Shown one piece after another: positions 29,848 through 39,112 of a stretch of DNA of 64,000 nt. The translations under genes were made by a program, and so were the position numbers. The stretch's first letter is position 1; each line of letters starts with the position of its first letter. The notes under the pieces were generated by a model that saw nothing but the letters and a program-made list of their open reading frames with translations, did not search any database and was not told the origin of the DNA. This DNA comes from Paenibacillus sp. J23TS9. Its GTDB lineage: Bacteria > Bacillota > Bacilli > Paenibacillales > Paenibacillaceae. The DNA is taken from NCBI RefSeq assembly GCF_018403225.1, contig NZ_BOSG01000001.1, positions 248,001-312,000 of the forward strand. Direction: 5' to 3'.

Positions 29848-30435
29848 ATGTGGATCTTGGAAAATTTCTATTGGATCCTGATTGTCGGATTTGCGGTCAT
29901 CTCCGCCCTGAGCAAGCGCGGCAAATCTAAGCCTAGGCAAAACCCGCGGGGAATGCCTACCTTCGGCGGTGGAAGCGGCATGGAGCGCAGAACCCATTCT
30001 GCCAGTACCGAAGCTCCCAGAGGCCGAGATGATGTGAGGACGCCTGATTCTGAGGACGACCGGGATCAACCGGGCAGTGCATCTTATCCGCAGGGCTGGA
30101 GTTCAAAGGTATCCAGGCATAAGCAGAGATCCTATGATTATCAAGGCGATGGACCCGATTATGATACAGGCGAGGGTGTATCCGGAATGTGGGAAGACAA
30201 CAAACCGGAAACGCTGGAGGATTACAAAAACGAAATGGAGCAGCATTTGGAACGGGTAAGCGCGTCGCTGGACCGAATTGAGAAAACGGCGACGGGATCA
30301 CCTTCCAATCATACTCCACGTGTGGAACACTCGAAGCCGGTGTCACCACTTGCGAAGCAAGCCATAAACGGTTTGATCTGGTCCGAAATTTTGGGGCCGC
30401 CACGATCAAAGCGGCCATATGGCGGCCGTAAGTGA
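29848..30435 (+). CDS. Hypothetical protein in the NfeD-FloA operon
   Basis: Unrecognised 195-residue protein. A single N-terminal membrane helix (about 3-22, WILENFYWILIVGFAVISAL) is followed by a basic, Arg/Gly/Ser/Asp-rich and probably disordered cytoplasmic region, a short predicted helix (about 120-150, DYKNEMEQHLERVSASLDRI), and a C-terminal LIWSEILGPPRSKRPY motif. It starts 14 bp after floA, at the place of yqfB in B. subtilis, so it is probably a SigW-regulated partner. It has no catalytic motif and looks like an anchored adaptor. Confidence 0.75.
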   Translation: MWILENFYWILIVGFAVISALSKRGKSKPRQNPRGMPTFGGGSGMERRTHSASTEAPRGRDDVRTPDSEDDRDQPGSASYPQGWSSKVSRHKQRSYDYQGDGPDYDTGEGVSGMWEDNKPETLEDYKNEMEQHLERVSASLDRIEKTATGSPSNHTPRVEHSKPVSPLAKQAINGLIWSEILGPPRSKRPYGGRK

Positions 30436-30471
30436 GGCTGTAATCCGTAGCAATTTTCATATGTGGCAAAT

Positions 30472-30537
30472 GAACCTTTTCTGCATGGCAGAGGATATTT
30501 GATATCCTCAATGCCTTACAGGAGAGGTTTTTTTGTG
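30472..30537 (+). terminator. Compound intrinsic terminator after floA operon
   Basis: An outer AACCT...AGGTT stem encloses a perfect GAGGATAT/ATATCCTC hairpin and is followed by seven T residues. Confidence 0.8.
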
Positions 30538-30586
30538 TGCCCACTGATTACGGAACTTTCAAAATGCGATAAGAGCCTGAAACCTC

Positions 30587-30615
30587 TCATAAATCAGCCA
30601 GACCGGGCATAAGTT
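30587..30615 (+). promoter_or_regulatory. Possible SigE (mother-cell) promoter of yqfCD
   Basis: TCATAAA (30587-30593) and CATAAGTT (30608-30615) are 14 bp apart and resemble the SigE consensus KMATATT/CATACAHT. yqfCD is SigE-dependent in B. subtilis. Confidence 0.5.
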
Positions 30616-30645
30616 GTAAAGTACAGGAAGGGGGAAGACCTTCGT

Positions 30646-30939
30646 ATGACCCGGATCAGCCGCAGGCTGCGGAAATGGACAAATGAAATGCTGGATTTGC
30701 CGCAGGATGTCCTGCTCGATCTACCGCGGATTACCCTGGTGGGAAACAAGGAGCTTTCCATTGAAAATCATCGCGGAGTGCGGCATTTTTCAGAGAATAA
30801 AATGATTCTTTCCCTTAGCCAGGGCTCGCTTGAAGTCGAGGGCACGGGGCTCATGATCCGGGCGATCCTGCCGCAGGAAGTCATGATTGAAGGGATCATC
30901 AACAATATAAAATATATAGGAACGGGGGAGAGCTTATGA
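30646..30939 (+). CDS. yqfC: Sporulation protein YqfC
   Basis: YabP/YqfC-family sporulation protein expressed in the mother cell. The 97 residues include the family core DLPRITLVGNKELSIENHRGV and the C-terminal MIEGIINNIKYI. The molecular role is unknown. The ATG follows GGAAGGGGGAAG. It overlaps yqfD by ATGA, indicating coupled translation. Confidence 0.94.
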   Translation: MTRISRRLRKWTNEMLDLPQDVLLDLPRITLVGNKELSIENHRGVRHFSENKMILSLSQGSLEVEGTGLMIRAILPQEVMIEGIINNIKYIGTGESL

Positions 30940-32132
30940 AAATACCTACACTATCTGTCGTGCGCGGCTGTGTGCTGATAACAGTCAGAGGAGAGCATGT
31001 AAATCACCTGATCAATGTTTTGGCCGAGTCTGGCATTCCCGTGTGGGATATCCGGCCAACCAGCGATCATACCGCTGATATGAAGCTGCTTCTGAGAGAT
31101 TTTCATGCTCTTCGCCCCCTGCTCAAACGGACAGGCTGCCGGATGCATGTCAGCCGCAGGATTGGCTTGCCTTTTCGCATCGTCAGGCTGTATAAACGCA
31201 AATTTTTTGCTACAGGCATTATTATGTTTTTTATCATGCTGTTTTTGCTCTCATCTCTGGTGTGGAATATAAACGTTATAGGGAATGAAAAACTGGCTTC
31301 TGAAGATGTTTTGAAAGTCGCGAGACAAGCGGGAATCCGGCCATTTCAATGGATTTTTCGCCTGGACGAGCCGGACAAGCTCTCCCGTGAGCTCAGCATG
31401 AAACTTCCAGGGACCTCATGGGTTGGAGTGGAGAGAAAAGGGACGACTATTACTATTCAGATTGTAGAGGCTGCTGAGCCGGAGAAGAAGCCTCTGGTCA
31501 GTCCGCGTCATCTCATCAGCCGGACGGATGCGGTGGTGACAAGTATTTATGCCGAGCAGGGACGACCTCTGGTTGAAAAGAACACGCGTGTTAAAAAAGG
31601 ACAGGTGCTAATTTCCGGCATTTTGGGAGATGGGGCAGTCAACTCAGAGATTGTCGTCGCCAAGGGCGAAGTGAAGGGACTCGTATGGCATGAATACAAT
31701 TTGCAGGTGCCGCTTGTTCAAAAGCGAAAAGTATATACAGGCGAACGGAAAAACAAAAGCTATCTTGTGTTAGGAAACAGGGCCATTCAGTTATGGGGAT
31801 ACGGAAAAGAACCATTTGCGAAATCCGAAACGCTGACGGAGCATGATCCGCTCACCTGGCGTTCGATCTCACTTCCGATTGGCTGGATGACTGAAAAAGT
31901 TATGGAGGTAGCGGAGACTCAGGAAACGCTGCAGCCCGAAGAGGCAAAAAAACTTGGAATAGATGGTGCAGTTCGGGATATTTTGGCGAAATACGGAAGC
32001 GATTCACAGATCATCAATCAAAAAATTTTGCATGAGAAGAAAGAGAATGGTAAAGTTTATATGAAAGTGCTTTTTGAGGTGGAGGAGAAGATCGCTGAAG
32101 AGCTTCCCCTAGTTCATAGTCAAGGAGAATGA
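30936..32132 (+). CDS. yqfD: Sporulation protein YqfD
   Basis: Membrane protein of the YqfD family, made in the mother cell during sporulation. The 398-residue protein has one strong membrane helix at about 90-112 (FFATGIIMFFIMLFLLSSLVW) followed by a large extracytoplasmic domain with GTSWVGVERKGTTITIQIVEA. The length and layout match the family. It sits between yqfC and phoH, the order conserved across spore-formers. Confidence 0.95.
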   Translation: MKIPTLSVVRGCVLITVRGEHVNHLINVLAESGIPVWDIRPTSDHTADMKLLLRDFHALRPLLKRTGCRMHVSRRIGLPFRIVRLYKRKFFATGIIMFFIMLFLLSSLVWNINVIGNEKLASEDVLKVARQAGIRPFQWIFRLDEPDKLSRELSMKLPGTSWVGVERKGTTITIQIVEAAEPEKKPLVSPRHLISRTDAVVTSIYAEQGRPLVEKNTRVKKGQVLISGILGDGAVNSEIVVAKGEVKGLVWHEYNLQVPLVQKRKVYTGERKNKSYLVLGNRAIQLWGYGKEPFAKSETLTEHDPLTWRSISLPIGWMTEKVMEVAETQETLQPEEAKKLGIDGAVRDILAKYGSDSQIINQKILHEKKENGKVYMKVLFEVEEKIAEELPLVHSQGE

Positions 32133-32138
32133 GGCTAT

Positions 32139-33110
32139 TTGTCAGAGAAAAACCACAGCACACAAATTTCATTGCAAAGTGCAGGTGAAGGGCTGTCCAT
32201 TTTCGGACCTCAGGATACTTTTTTGAAAATGATTGAAGCTGAAATCCCTGCGCAGATTGATTCGCGGGAAGCTGAAATTACCATACGAGGCAGTCTGCAC
32301 GATGTTCAAGTCGCAGAGCAGCTGTTCGAAGTCCTCCTGGAGCTTGTCCGGAACGGATATATTCTTTCAGAGCGTGATGTTGCATACGCCATTGAACTTG
32401 CAAAAGATTTTCGAGCGGATCAGCTGCTCGATTTATTTAAGGGAGAAATTACAACAACTTTTCGCGGCAAGCCGATTCGTGTCAAAACGATAGGACAGAA
32501 GCATTATGTAACGACCATCCGCAAGCGGGATATCGTGTTTGGTATCGGCCCTGCCGGTACCGGTAAAACGTATCTGGCAGTCGTACTGGCTGTGGCAGCT
32601 TTGAAGGATGGGTCCGTGAAGCGGATCGTCCTCACGCGTCCGGCAGTCGAAGCCGGAGAAAGTCTAGGCTTTCTTCCAGGCGATTTGCAGGAGAAGGTAG
32701 ACCCGTATTTGCGTCCGCTTTACGACGCCCTCTATGATGTGATGGGCCCGGAGCAAACAGCGAAAGCGCTTGAAAGAGGACTTATAGAAATTGCGCCGCT
32801 GGCGTATATGCGCGGGCGTACGCTGGATGATTCCTTTATCATACTGGATGAGGCCCAGAATACGACCCCCGAGCAGATGAAAATGTTTTTAACCCGTTTG
32901 GGCTTCGGCTCAAAAATGGTCATAACTGGTGACGTTACACAGATCGACCTGCCAAAGGGCAAGAAATCCGGTCTGATTGAAGCCAAAAGGATTCTTAGCG
33001 GTATTGAAGAAATCGGCTTTGTTTATTTTGCCGAACAGGATGTCGTCCGCCACTCTCTCGTTCAAAAAATTATCGTTGCTTATGACAAAGCTGTAGAAAA
33101 TCAAGATTAG
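32139..33110 (+). CDS. phoH: PhoH family ATPase
   Basis: P-loop ATPase of the PhoH family, suspected to act on RNA; it is the short form without a PIN domain. The 323-residue protein has Walker A GPAGTGKTYLA, the TRPAVEAGESLGFLPGDLQEKV motif, and Walker B IILDEAQNTT. The start is TTG after AAGGAGAATGAG. It precedes pgpH and ybeY, and its neighbourhood with ybeY, era and recO suggests a role in RNA metabolism. A second PhoH-domain protein with a PIN domain is encoded at the window end. Confidence 0.95.
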   Translation: MSEKNHSTQISLQSAGEGLSIFGPQDTFLKMIEAEIPAQIDSREAEITIRGSLHDVQVAEQLFEVLLELVRNGYILSERDVAYAIELAKDFRADQLLDLFKGEITTTFRGKPIRVKTIGQKHYVTTIRKRDIVFGIGPAGTGKTYLAVVLAVAALKDGSVKRIVLTRPAVEAGESLGFLPGDLQEKVDPYLRPLYDALYDVMGPEQTAKALERGLIEIAPLAYMRGRTLDDSFIILDEAQNTTPEQMKMFLTRLGFGSKMVITGDVTQIDLPKGKKSGLIEAKRILSGIEEIGFVYFAEQDVVRHSLVQKIIVAYDKAVENQD

Positions 33111-33124
33111 AGGGGATTATCTTT

Positions 33125-35380
33125 ATGACTTCGAGAGAAACGTCATCAGGCAAATCTTTCTCAATTAAAAATGTGGGCTGGAAACATAGCGCAGGAACAC
33201 GCTATGTTCTCTTTTTATGTCTGGCGGTGCTCTTTTATGTCAGTCTGGCTCCTGATTTGCTGCCTGAAAGGTATAACATTCAGGTGGGGACTCGCAGTGA
33301 GAAGGAAATCAGGGCACCAATGCAGATTCCGAACAACAAAGCGACGCTGAAGGCACAGGAACAGGAAGCAGAGCGTGTTCAGCCGATCTATACGATTGTT
33401 ACCGTTCCCAATGAAAATTTGGTAGTTTCCATTCTGGACCGGATCGACCGGCTGAATCAGGATGATCAGGTCTCAAGGGAAGATAAAATTTCGATCTACC
33501 GTCTTGAAATCCCGCAGCGTTCCAAGGATTTTATTCAAAACTATGTCAATGCAAACCGTTCTACGGCCAAATACTCGGACAAACTGCTGGACGAGATGTT
33601 GAAGGTGACGAATCAGCAGGCTTACCGGATTCCAGAAGAGACCTTTATTAAAATTCCGAAGCTGACAACCAAGGATATTGCCGAAATGAAGCCGGTTGCA
33701 CGTGAAATCGTATCCCGTCTGACGAATGATCAGGTTACTGAAGCCCAAGCCGTTCGTGCGAAGGTGGCTGAACTCGTCAGCGCAAGCACTTTGAACCAGC
33801 GTACAGCCCGTGAAGTTGTGCAGGAGCTGTCTAAGTTAGCGATTACGGCGAACAAATTCTACGATGAGGAAGCGACCAAGGAAGCCAAGGTTCAAGCCCG
33901 GGAAAATACACAGACAGTATACATCAAGCAGGGAGATGTGCTTGTAGCTAAAAGTCAGCTGATCACGGAGGATCTGTATAATCTGCTGGATGATAACGGT
34001 CTTCTTAAAAATGAGGTGAACTACTGGCCTCAACTTGGCCTGCTGTTGCTGTCTCTGCTTATGGCTTGGGGGCTGTTCCTTTTTATCCGCCAGTCTGATT
34101 CCGGCAAATTCAGGTACAATAATTCACAACTTCTGATGCTGGTGCTTATTTTTATCATTACAGTAATTTCCATGCATCTGGCAGGAATTCTCCAGAGTGC
34201 TGAGAGACCTTATGTCGGTTACCTGGCGCCTGTTGCCATCGGAGCGACACTGGTAACCCTGCTGCTGGATATGTCACTTGCGTATTTCTCGGCAATGCTG
34301 TTTAGCATTTTGTCTAGTGTTATATTGAATGTCCATCAGGGGCAGTTGTTTGACTTTAGTTTCGGATTTTTTGCTCTTGTCGTATCGACTGTAGCCATAT
34401 TTACGATTCACCGCGCGAGCCAGCGCTCGACGCTGTTGAAAGGCGGGATCATGGTATGTCTGTTCGGCTCGCTGACCGTGTTTATTATGACGCTCATCAG
34501 CAACGGCCAGTGGAACCAGATGCAGACATTGTACGGCATTGGATTTGCCTTCGCTGGTGGACTGCTAACCGCCATTCTCGCGATTGGTCTTATGCCCTTC
34601 TTTGAAGTTACATTCGGGATTCTGTCAGCCTTGAAGCTTGTTGAGTTGTCCAATCCTAACCATCCGCTGCTGCGGAAGCTGCTCACAGAAACACCGGGCA
34701 CATATCATCACAGCGTCATGGTGGGAAATCTGTCCGAAGCTGCGGCCGAGGCGATTGGTGCGGACGGACTACTATGCCGCGTCGGTTCTTATTATCATGA
34801 TATCGGCAAAACCAAGCGTCCGAGCTACTTTATCGAGAATCAGAACAACATGGAGAATCCGCATGATTCCATTGATCCGAAAATGAGTAAATCCATCATC
34901 ATTGCCCATGCTAGGGATGGCGTGGAAATGCTGAAAGAACACAAGCTTCCGAAGCCGATCAGAGATATAGCGGAGCAGCATCACGGAACCACGTTCCTTC
35001 AATTCTTCTACCATAAGGCGCTGCGCCAGGCCGAAGAGAATGGAAAAGAGCCGGACTTTACCGAAGAAGATTTCCGGTATCCGGGTCCCAAAGCCCAGTC
35101 CAAGGAATCGGCTGTTATTGGTATAGCGGATAGCGTAGAGGCTGCCGTCCGCTCCCTGCGAAATCCGACTGTGGACCAGGTTGAGACAATGATCGAAAAA
35201 ATTATCAAAAGCCGCTTGGACGATCACCAGTTCAATGACTGCGATTTGACGATGAAGGAACTGGATATTGTGGCAAAAACGCTTAAAGAAAGCGTTATGG
35301 GAATATTTCATTCCAGAATTGAATATCCGGAAGAAATCAAAAAGAACAAAACGAATGAAGACACAAGAAGGAGCGGTTAG
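33125..35380 (+). CDS. pgpH: Cyclic-di-AMP phosphodiesterase PgpH (7TMR-HD)
   Basis: Membrane HD-domain phosphodiesterase that hydrolyses c-di-AMP. The 751-residue protein has one N-terminal membrane helix (about 25-43), an extracytoplasmic 7TMR-HDED domain (about 50-290), seven membrane helices (about 300-490) and a cytoplasmic HD domain with the catalytic pair His558-Asp559 in YYHDIGKTKRPSYF. Everything typical of B. subtilis YqfF/PgpH is present. It lies two bases upstream of ybeY. Confidence 0.96.
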   Translation: MTSRETSSGKSFSIKNVGWKHSAGTRYVLFLCLAVLFYVSLAPDLLPERYNIQVGTRSEKEIRAPMQIPNNKATLKAQEQEAERVQPIYTIVTVPNENLVVSILDRIDRLNQDDQVSREDKISIYRLEIPQRSKDFIQNYVNANRSTAKYSDKLLDEMLKVTNQQAYRIPEETFIKIPKLTTKDIAEMKPVAREIVSRLTNDQVTEAQAVRAKVAELVSASTLNQRTAREVVQELSKLAITANKFYDEEATKEAKVQARENTQTVYIKQGDVLVAKSQLITEDLYNLLDDNGLLKNEVNYWPQLGLLLLSLLMAWGLFLFIRQSDSGKFRYNNSQLLMLVLIFIITVISMHLAGILQSAERPYVGYLAPVAIGATLVTLLLDMSLAYFSAMLFSILSSVILNVHQGQLFDFSFGFFALVVSTVAIFTIHRASQRSTLLKGGIMVCLFGSLTVFIMTLISNGQWNQMQTLYGIGFAFAGGLLTAILAIGLMPFFEVTFGILSALKLVELSNPNHPLLRKLLTETPGTYHHSVMVGNLSEAAAEAIGADGLLCRVGSYYHDIGKTKRPSYFIENQNNMENPHDSIDPKMSKSIIIAHARDGVEMLKEHKLPKPIRDIAEQHHGTTFLQFFYHKALRQAEENGKEPDFTEEDFRYPGPKAQSKESAVIGIADSVEAAVRSLRNPTVDQVETMIEKIIKSRLDDHQFNDCDLTMKELDIVAKTLKESVMGIFHSRIEYPEEIKKNKTNEDTRRSG

Positions 35381-35382
35381 TC

Positions 35383-35880
35383 ATGGGACTGCAGCTGGCA
35401 TGGAATAATGAGCAAGAGGAGATTGCAATCAGTGAAGAGCTGGTATCGACGCTGGAGCTTCTGCTGCAAAAGGCAGGGGAAGTAGAAGGAGTGTTGGACG
35501 GGGAGGTGGCTCTCACCTTTGTGGACGATAAGCAGATCCATGAACTGAATATGGAATACCGCGGCATTGACCGGCCGACTGATGTACTATCCTTTGCCAT
35601 GAACGAATTTACGGACGAAGAGCTGGATATCGTCTATGAGCTGGAGGAAGATGAGGAGCTGCAGGACATGCCGGAAATGCTAGGGGATATTATTATTTCC
35701 GTGAATCGTGCGCAGATCCAAAGCGAAGAATATGGACATTCCCTGGAGCGTGAGATCGGATTCCTGTTCGTTCATGGTTTTCTCCATCTCCTTGGATATG
35801 ATCATCAGGACAAAGAAAGTGAAGCCGAGATGATGGGCAAGCAGGAAGCTGTCCTGGCTGAAGTAGGGCTTACACGCTAA
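35383..35880 (+). CDS. ybeY: Endoribonuclease/rRNA maturation factor YbeY
   Basis: Zinc-dependent RNase for 16S rRNA 3' processing and ribosome quality control. The 165-residue protein contains the H-x3-H-x5-H zinc motif in HGFLHLLGYDH and the family's YRGIDRPTDVLSFAM segment. It overlaps dgkA by one base (TAATG). Its neighbours pgpH, dgkA, cdd and era keep the standard Firmicutes order. Confidence 0.97.
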   Translation: MGLQLAWNNEQEEIAISEELVSTLELLLQKAGEVEGVLDGEVALTFVDDKQIHELNMEYRGIDRPTDVLSFAMNEFTDEELDIVYELEEDEELQDMPEMLGDIIISVNRAQIQSEEYGHSLEREIGFLFVHGFLHLLGYDHQDKESEAEMMGKQEAVLAEVGLTR

Positions 35881-36254
35881 TGCGAAGGGGATCTCTCCTT
35901 GCTTCATTCGCCTATGCGGCTCAAGGAGTACGGTACGCCCTTCGAACACAGCGCAATATGAGAATCCATGCGGCAGCAGCGGTGATCGTCATTACGGCGG
36001 CAGCGCTGCTGCATTTGTCCTGGGGCAGATGGGTGGTTCTACTGCTTGCAATTACGCTGGTCATGGCCATGGAGCTGATGAACACGGCGCTGGAATCGAT
36101 AGTGGACCTGGCTTCACCTGAGATTCATCCATTGGCAAAGGCAGCAAAGGATACGGCCGCAGGAGCCGTGCTCCTAGCGGCAATTTTTGCGGTTGTCGCA
36201 GGCGTCATTGTATTTTACCATCCATTCATGGATTTGCTTGGTTTGGGCGGTTAG
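35880..36254 (+). CDS. dgkA: Diacylglycerol/undecaprenol kinase family protein
   Basis: Small membrane lipid kinase; Gram-positive homologues mainly phosphorylate undecaprenol. The 124-residue protein has three hydrophobic helices and the family active-site motif ELMNTALESIVDLASPEIHPLAKAAKD. The ATG shares the final A of the ybeY stop codon, so translation is coupled. Confidence 0.95.
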   Translation: MRRGSLLASFAYAAQGVRYALRTQRNMRIHAAAAVIVITAAALLHLSWGRWVVLLLAITLVMAMELMNTALESIVDLASPEIHPLAKAAKDTAAGAVLLAAIFAVVAGVIVFYHPFMDLLGLGG

Positions 36255-36294
36255 TATATTATTGGTTTTACGGAATTTGAGGAGGTTTTTATTC

Positions 36295-36708
36295 ATGGAT
36301 TCAGCACTATTATTGCAGGAAGCAATTAAAGCACGGGCAAACGCCTATACACCGTATTCCCATTTTGGCGTAGGAGCGGCGCTGCTTGACAAGGAAGGTC
36401 ATGTTCACCATGGCTGTAACGTTGAGAATGCAGCATACGGCCCTACAAACTGTGCTGAACGGACTGCACTGTTTCGGGCGATTGCAGATGGACATAAAGC
36501 AGGAAGCTTCAAGGCCATGGCCGTGGTAGGCAATACGGATGGACCCATTACACCATGCGGGGTATGCCGCCAGGTGTTGGTCGAGCTCTGCGATCCGGAT
36601 ATGAAGATCATTATGGGCAATATGAAGGGCGACATCAAGGAGACAACCGTACGTGATCTTCTGCCAGGGGCTTTTGGCCCGTCTGATCTTGAAAGTGCCA
36701 ATAAGTAA
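36295..36708 (+). CDS. cdd: Cytidine deaminase
   Basis: Zinc enzyme converting cytidine and deoxycytidine to uridine forms in pyrimidine salvage. The 137-residue protein has the catalytic NCAERTA motif (Cys53, Glu55) and PCGVC (Cys88, Cys91), as in the homotetrameric Bacilli enzyme. ATG 36295 follows TTGAGGAGG; the longer open frame upstream overlaps dgkA and is not coding. Confidence 0.98.
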   Translation: MDSALLLQEAIKARANAYTPYSHFGVGAALLDKEGHVHHGCNVENAAYGPTNCAERTALFRAIADGHKAGSFKAMAVVGNTDGPITPCGVCRQVLVELCDPDMKIIMGNMKGDIKETTVRDLLPGAFGPSDLESANK

Positions 36709-36729
36709 TCAGATATATTCAAAACAGTA

Positions 36730-36826
36730 AACATCGAACCGGGGCCCCGTCTCCGCGGCCGGCATTTATTATCTGTGCCACCGCCGGATTCAGGGCCCTG
36801 GGTGGTCTTCCCGAAAAGTGGGAAGA
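36730..36826 (+). other. GC-rich structured leader between cdd and era
   Basis: This 142-bp gap contains GGGGCCCC and GGGCCC palindromes, CCGGC/GCCGG and CCACC/GGTGG pairings, and a clean CTTCCC-N7-GGGAAG hairpin (36807-36825) just upstream of the era ribosome site. No T-run or known riboswitch pattern was recognised. Confidence 0.4.
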
Positions 36827-36850
36827 AACTTGAGGAGGTTAAAATAGATT

Positions 36851-37753
36851 ATGGCGAAACCGTCATACAAATCAGGCTTTGTGGCAATTGTTGGTAGACC
36901 TAATGTGGGCAAATCGACCTTGATGAATCAGGTTATCGGTCAAAAAATTGCCATCATGTCTGACAAGCCCCAAACAACGCGCAATAAAATTCATGGGGTT
37001 TATACAACGGATCATAACCAGATCGTGTTCCTGGATACCCCGGGTATTCATAAAAGACAATCCAAGCTTGGTGATTTTATGAACAAAACGGCCTTGAACA
37101 CACTTAAAGAGGTTGAAGCTGTTTTGTTCCTGGCGGATACTTCAGAAGGTTTTGGCGGCGGGGACCGGTTCATCATCGAACAGCTGAAAGACATCAAGAC
37201 ACCGGTCATACTTGTGCTGAACAAAATTGACAAGGTTGAGCCTGAAGCGCTGCTTCCAATGATTGAGCAGTACAGCAAGCTGCATGAATTTGCTGAGATT
37301 GTACCCATATCGGCATTGAACGGCAATAATGTGACCACGCTTTTGCAGCAGGTAGAGAAGTATTTACCAGAAGGACCGCAGTATTACCCTGCCGATCAAA
37401 TTACAGATCATCCAGAGCAGTTTGTCTGTGCAGAGCTGGTTCGAGAAAAGATTCTCCATATGACACGGGAAGAGGTTCCGCACTCCATTGCAGTTACGAT
37501 TGAGGACATGCATGTGCAGGAGAACGGAGTGGTACACATTTCCGCCGTCATTTTTGTGGAGAGGGATTCCCAAAAGGGCATTATTATCGGTAAACAAGGC
37601 GCTCTTCTGAAAGAAGTGGGCAAGCAGGCCCGGCAGGATATCCAAAATCTGCTTGGATCGAAGATCTTCCTGGAATTATGGGTAAAAGTAAAAAAAGACT
37701 GGCGCAATCAGGACCGCGTACTTCGTGATCTCGGCTTCCACCGCGACGCCTAA
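36851..37753 (+). CDS. era: GTPase Era
   Basis: Essential GTPase that binds 16S rRNA during 30S maturation. The 300-residue protein has G1 [10 protein letters not shown]3 DTPGIHK, G4 NKID, and a C-terminal KH domain with [15 protein letters not shown]. The ATG follows TTGAGGAGG. The neighbours yqzL and recO are in conserved order. Confidence 0.99.
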   Translation: MAKPSYKSGFVAIVGRPNVGKSTLMNQVIGQKIAIMSDKPQTTRNKIHGVYTTDHNQIVFLDTPGIHKRQSKLGDFMNKTALNTLKEVEAVLFLADTSEGFGGGDRFIIEQLKDIKTPVILVLNKIDKVEPEALLPMIEQYSKLHEFAEIVPISALNGNNVTTLLQQVEKYLPEGPQYYPADQITDHPEQFVCAELVREKILHMTREEVPHSIAVTIEDMHVQENGVVHISAVIFVERDSQKGIIIGKQGALLKEVGKQARQDIQNLLGSKIFLELWVKVKKDWRNQDRVLRDLGFHRDA

Positions 37754-37861
37754 AAAGCAACTTATGCCGCTGGCAGGATTTGCTTCACATACATCCGGAG
37801 CGTTCGCCACATCCTAATTTTGAAGATGCAGACGTCATTTCCAAAGGAAGGATGAATACGA

Positions 37862-38017
37862 ATGCGAGATTTTTCGTGGAAGTATTTTGCGATGACTGGA
37901 GATGTGGATGCTTACATGCTCTACAAAGAACATGGGGGCGTAGCAATGGCCGAAGCGGCTGCAGTGCCGGAAATGGCGGCAGCGGAAGAGACGGATAATC
38001 ATGAAGAAAACGAATGA
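37862..38017 (+). CDS. yqzL: YqzL family small protein (51 aa)
   Basis: Short protein starting MRDFSWKYFAMTGDVDAYMLYKE, matching the YqzL family found between era and recO in Bacilli; function unknown. Residues 27-51 are Ala/Glu-rich and less conserved. The start is an ATG preceded by AAAGGAAGGA. The C-terminus ends four bases before the next possible reading frame of recO. Confidence 0.9.
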   Translation: MRDFSWKYFAMTGDVDAYMLYKEHGGVAMAEAAAVPEMAAAEETDNHEENE

Positions 38018-38053
38018 TCTTTGGCTGCTCCGGGAATGGCTGGGGGAAGAGGC

Positions 38054-38812
38054 ATGCTATACAGGGTGGAAGGGATCGTCATCCGCAGCATGGACTACGG
38101 CGAAGGGAACAAAATCATTACGATTTGCACCGAAAATGCGGGCAAAGTAGGTGTTCTTGTCCGAGGAGCAAAAAAAGTCAAAAGCCGCCATGCTGCCTTA
38201 ACGCAGCTGTTTACAACAGCAGAATATGTGTTTTTTAGAAATGGGACAGGTCTGGGAACGCTAAATTCAGGCGAAATTAGCAGCTCGCATCATGTGCTCC
38301 GCCAGGATCTTATTTTGGCAGCTTACGCCTCCTATGCATGTGAACTGCTTGACCGGGTACTACATGACGAGGAAACAGGAAGCTTTTGGTTTCAACAGTT
38401 GAAGGCTTGTCTGGATGCGCTGGAGGAAGGCAAGGATCCTGGAATTATCATCAATTTGTACGAAATGAAAATACTACAGACTGCAGGATACGGACCCGAG
38501 CTCCTATCCTGCATTTCTTGCGGCAAGGATTTGTCTGAGGATGATAGCTCTGTCATAAGTCCAAGACTGGGCGGAGTCTTATGCCGTTCTTGCCGACATC
38601 TGGATCCGCCGGCGATGAAATTATCCCCCAAAAGTTTGAAGCTGCTCCGTCTTTTCGCACGACTTGATTTGAGAAGACTCGGCCATGTCGATGTGAAAGA
38701 GGAGACGAAAGCTGAACTGAAGGCAGTTATGCGTGCCTTTATGGATATGCAGCTTGGACTGAATTTGAAATCGCAAAGCTTTCTCGATCAGATGGAGAAA
38801 TATGGGCTGTAG
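38054..38812 (+). CDS. recO: DNA repair protein RecO
   Basis: Recombination mediator that anneals ssDNA and, with RecR and RecF, loads RecA. The 252-residue protein has an N-terminal OB-fold (VEGIVIRSMDYGEGNKIITI) and a C-terminal domain with the zinc-type cysteines CISC and CRSC. ATG 38054 is chosen on family start (MLYRVEGIV) and the GGGGGAAGAGG site; an ATG-like codon at 38021 adds unrelated residues. Confidence 0.96.
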   Translation: MLYRVEGIVIRSMDYGEGNKIITICTENAGKVGVLVRGAKKVKSRHAALTQLFTTAEYVFFRNGTGLGTLNSGEISSSHHVLRQDLILAAYASYACELLDRVLHDEETGSFWFQQLKACLDALEEGKDPGIIINLYEMKILQTAGYGPELLSCISCGKDLSEDDSSVISPRLGGVLCRSCRHLDPPAMKLSPKSLKLLRLFARLDLRRLGHVDVKEETKAELKAVMRAFMDMQLGLNLKSQSFLDQMEKYGL

Positions 38813-38819
38813 AATACAG

Positions 38820-38848
38820 TTGACTTATCACTGGATATTCAGTAATAT
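38820..38848 (+). promoter_or_regulatory. Promoter of the glyQS transcript
   Basis: TTGACT at 38820-38825 and TAATAT at 38843-38848 are separated by 17 bp, upstream of the T-box leader. Confidence 0.6.
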
Positions 38849-38871
38849 AGGTTAAGTTTCTTTTTAAATTG

Positions 38872-39112
38872 TCTGACATGCGTTGATCGGAAAAAGTAAT
38901 GATTTTATTTCCAACAGCGAACCGGGGAAGGTGCAAGCCCGGTGGAATGAATTCATGAACATGGCATCCGGGAGCATGGTATGAAATCGGCTAAAAAAGA
39001 GGATTGCTGCCTCCCTGTAAATATGGGAAATGCGATCAAGTAGGGTGGAACCGCGGGAATAACAGCTCTCGTCCCTATGTCTGTACAGCAGGCATGGGCG
39101 GGAGTTTTTTGT
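38872..39112 (+). promoter_or_regulatory. Glycine T-box riboswitch upstream of glyQS
   Basis: The canonical T-box AGGGTGGAACCGCG is at 39042-39055 and is followed by a terminator stem (39066-39104) and T6. The likely specifier codon is GGC (glycine) at 38963-38965 within a GGCATCC context like that of B. subtilis glyQS. Uncharged tRNA-Gly would stabilise the antiterminator and switch on glyQS. Together with the promoter this fills the 380-bp gap between recO and glyQ. Confidence 0.93.
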
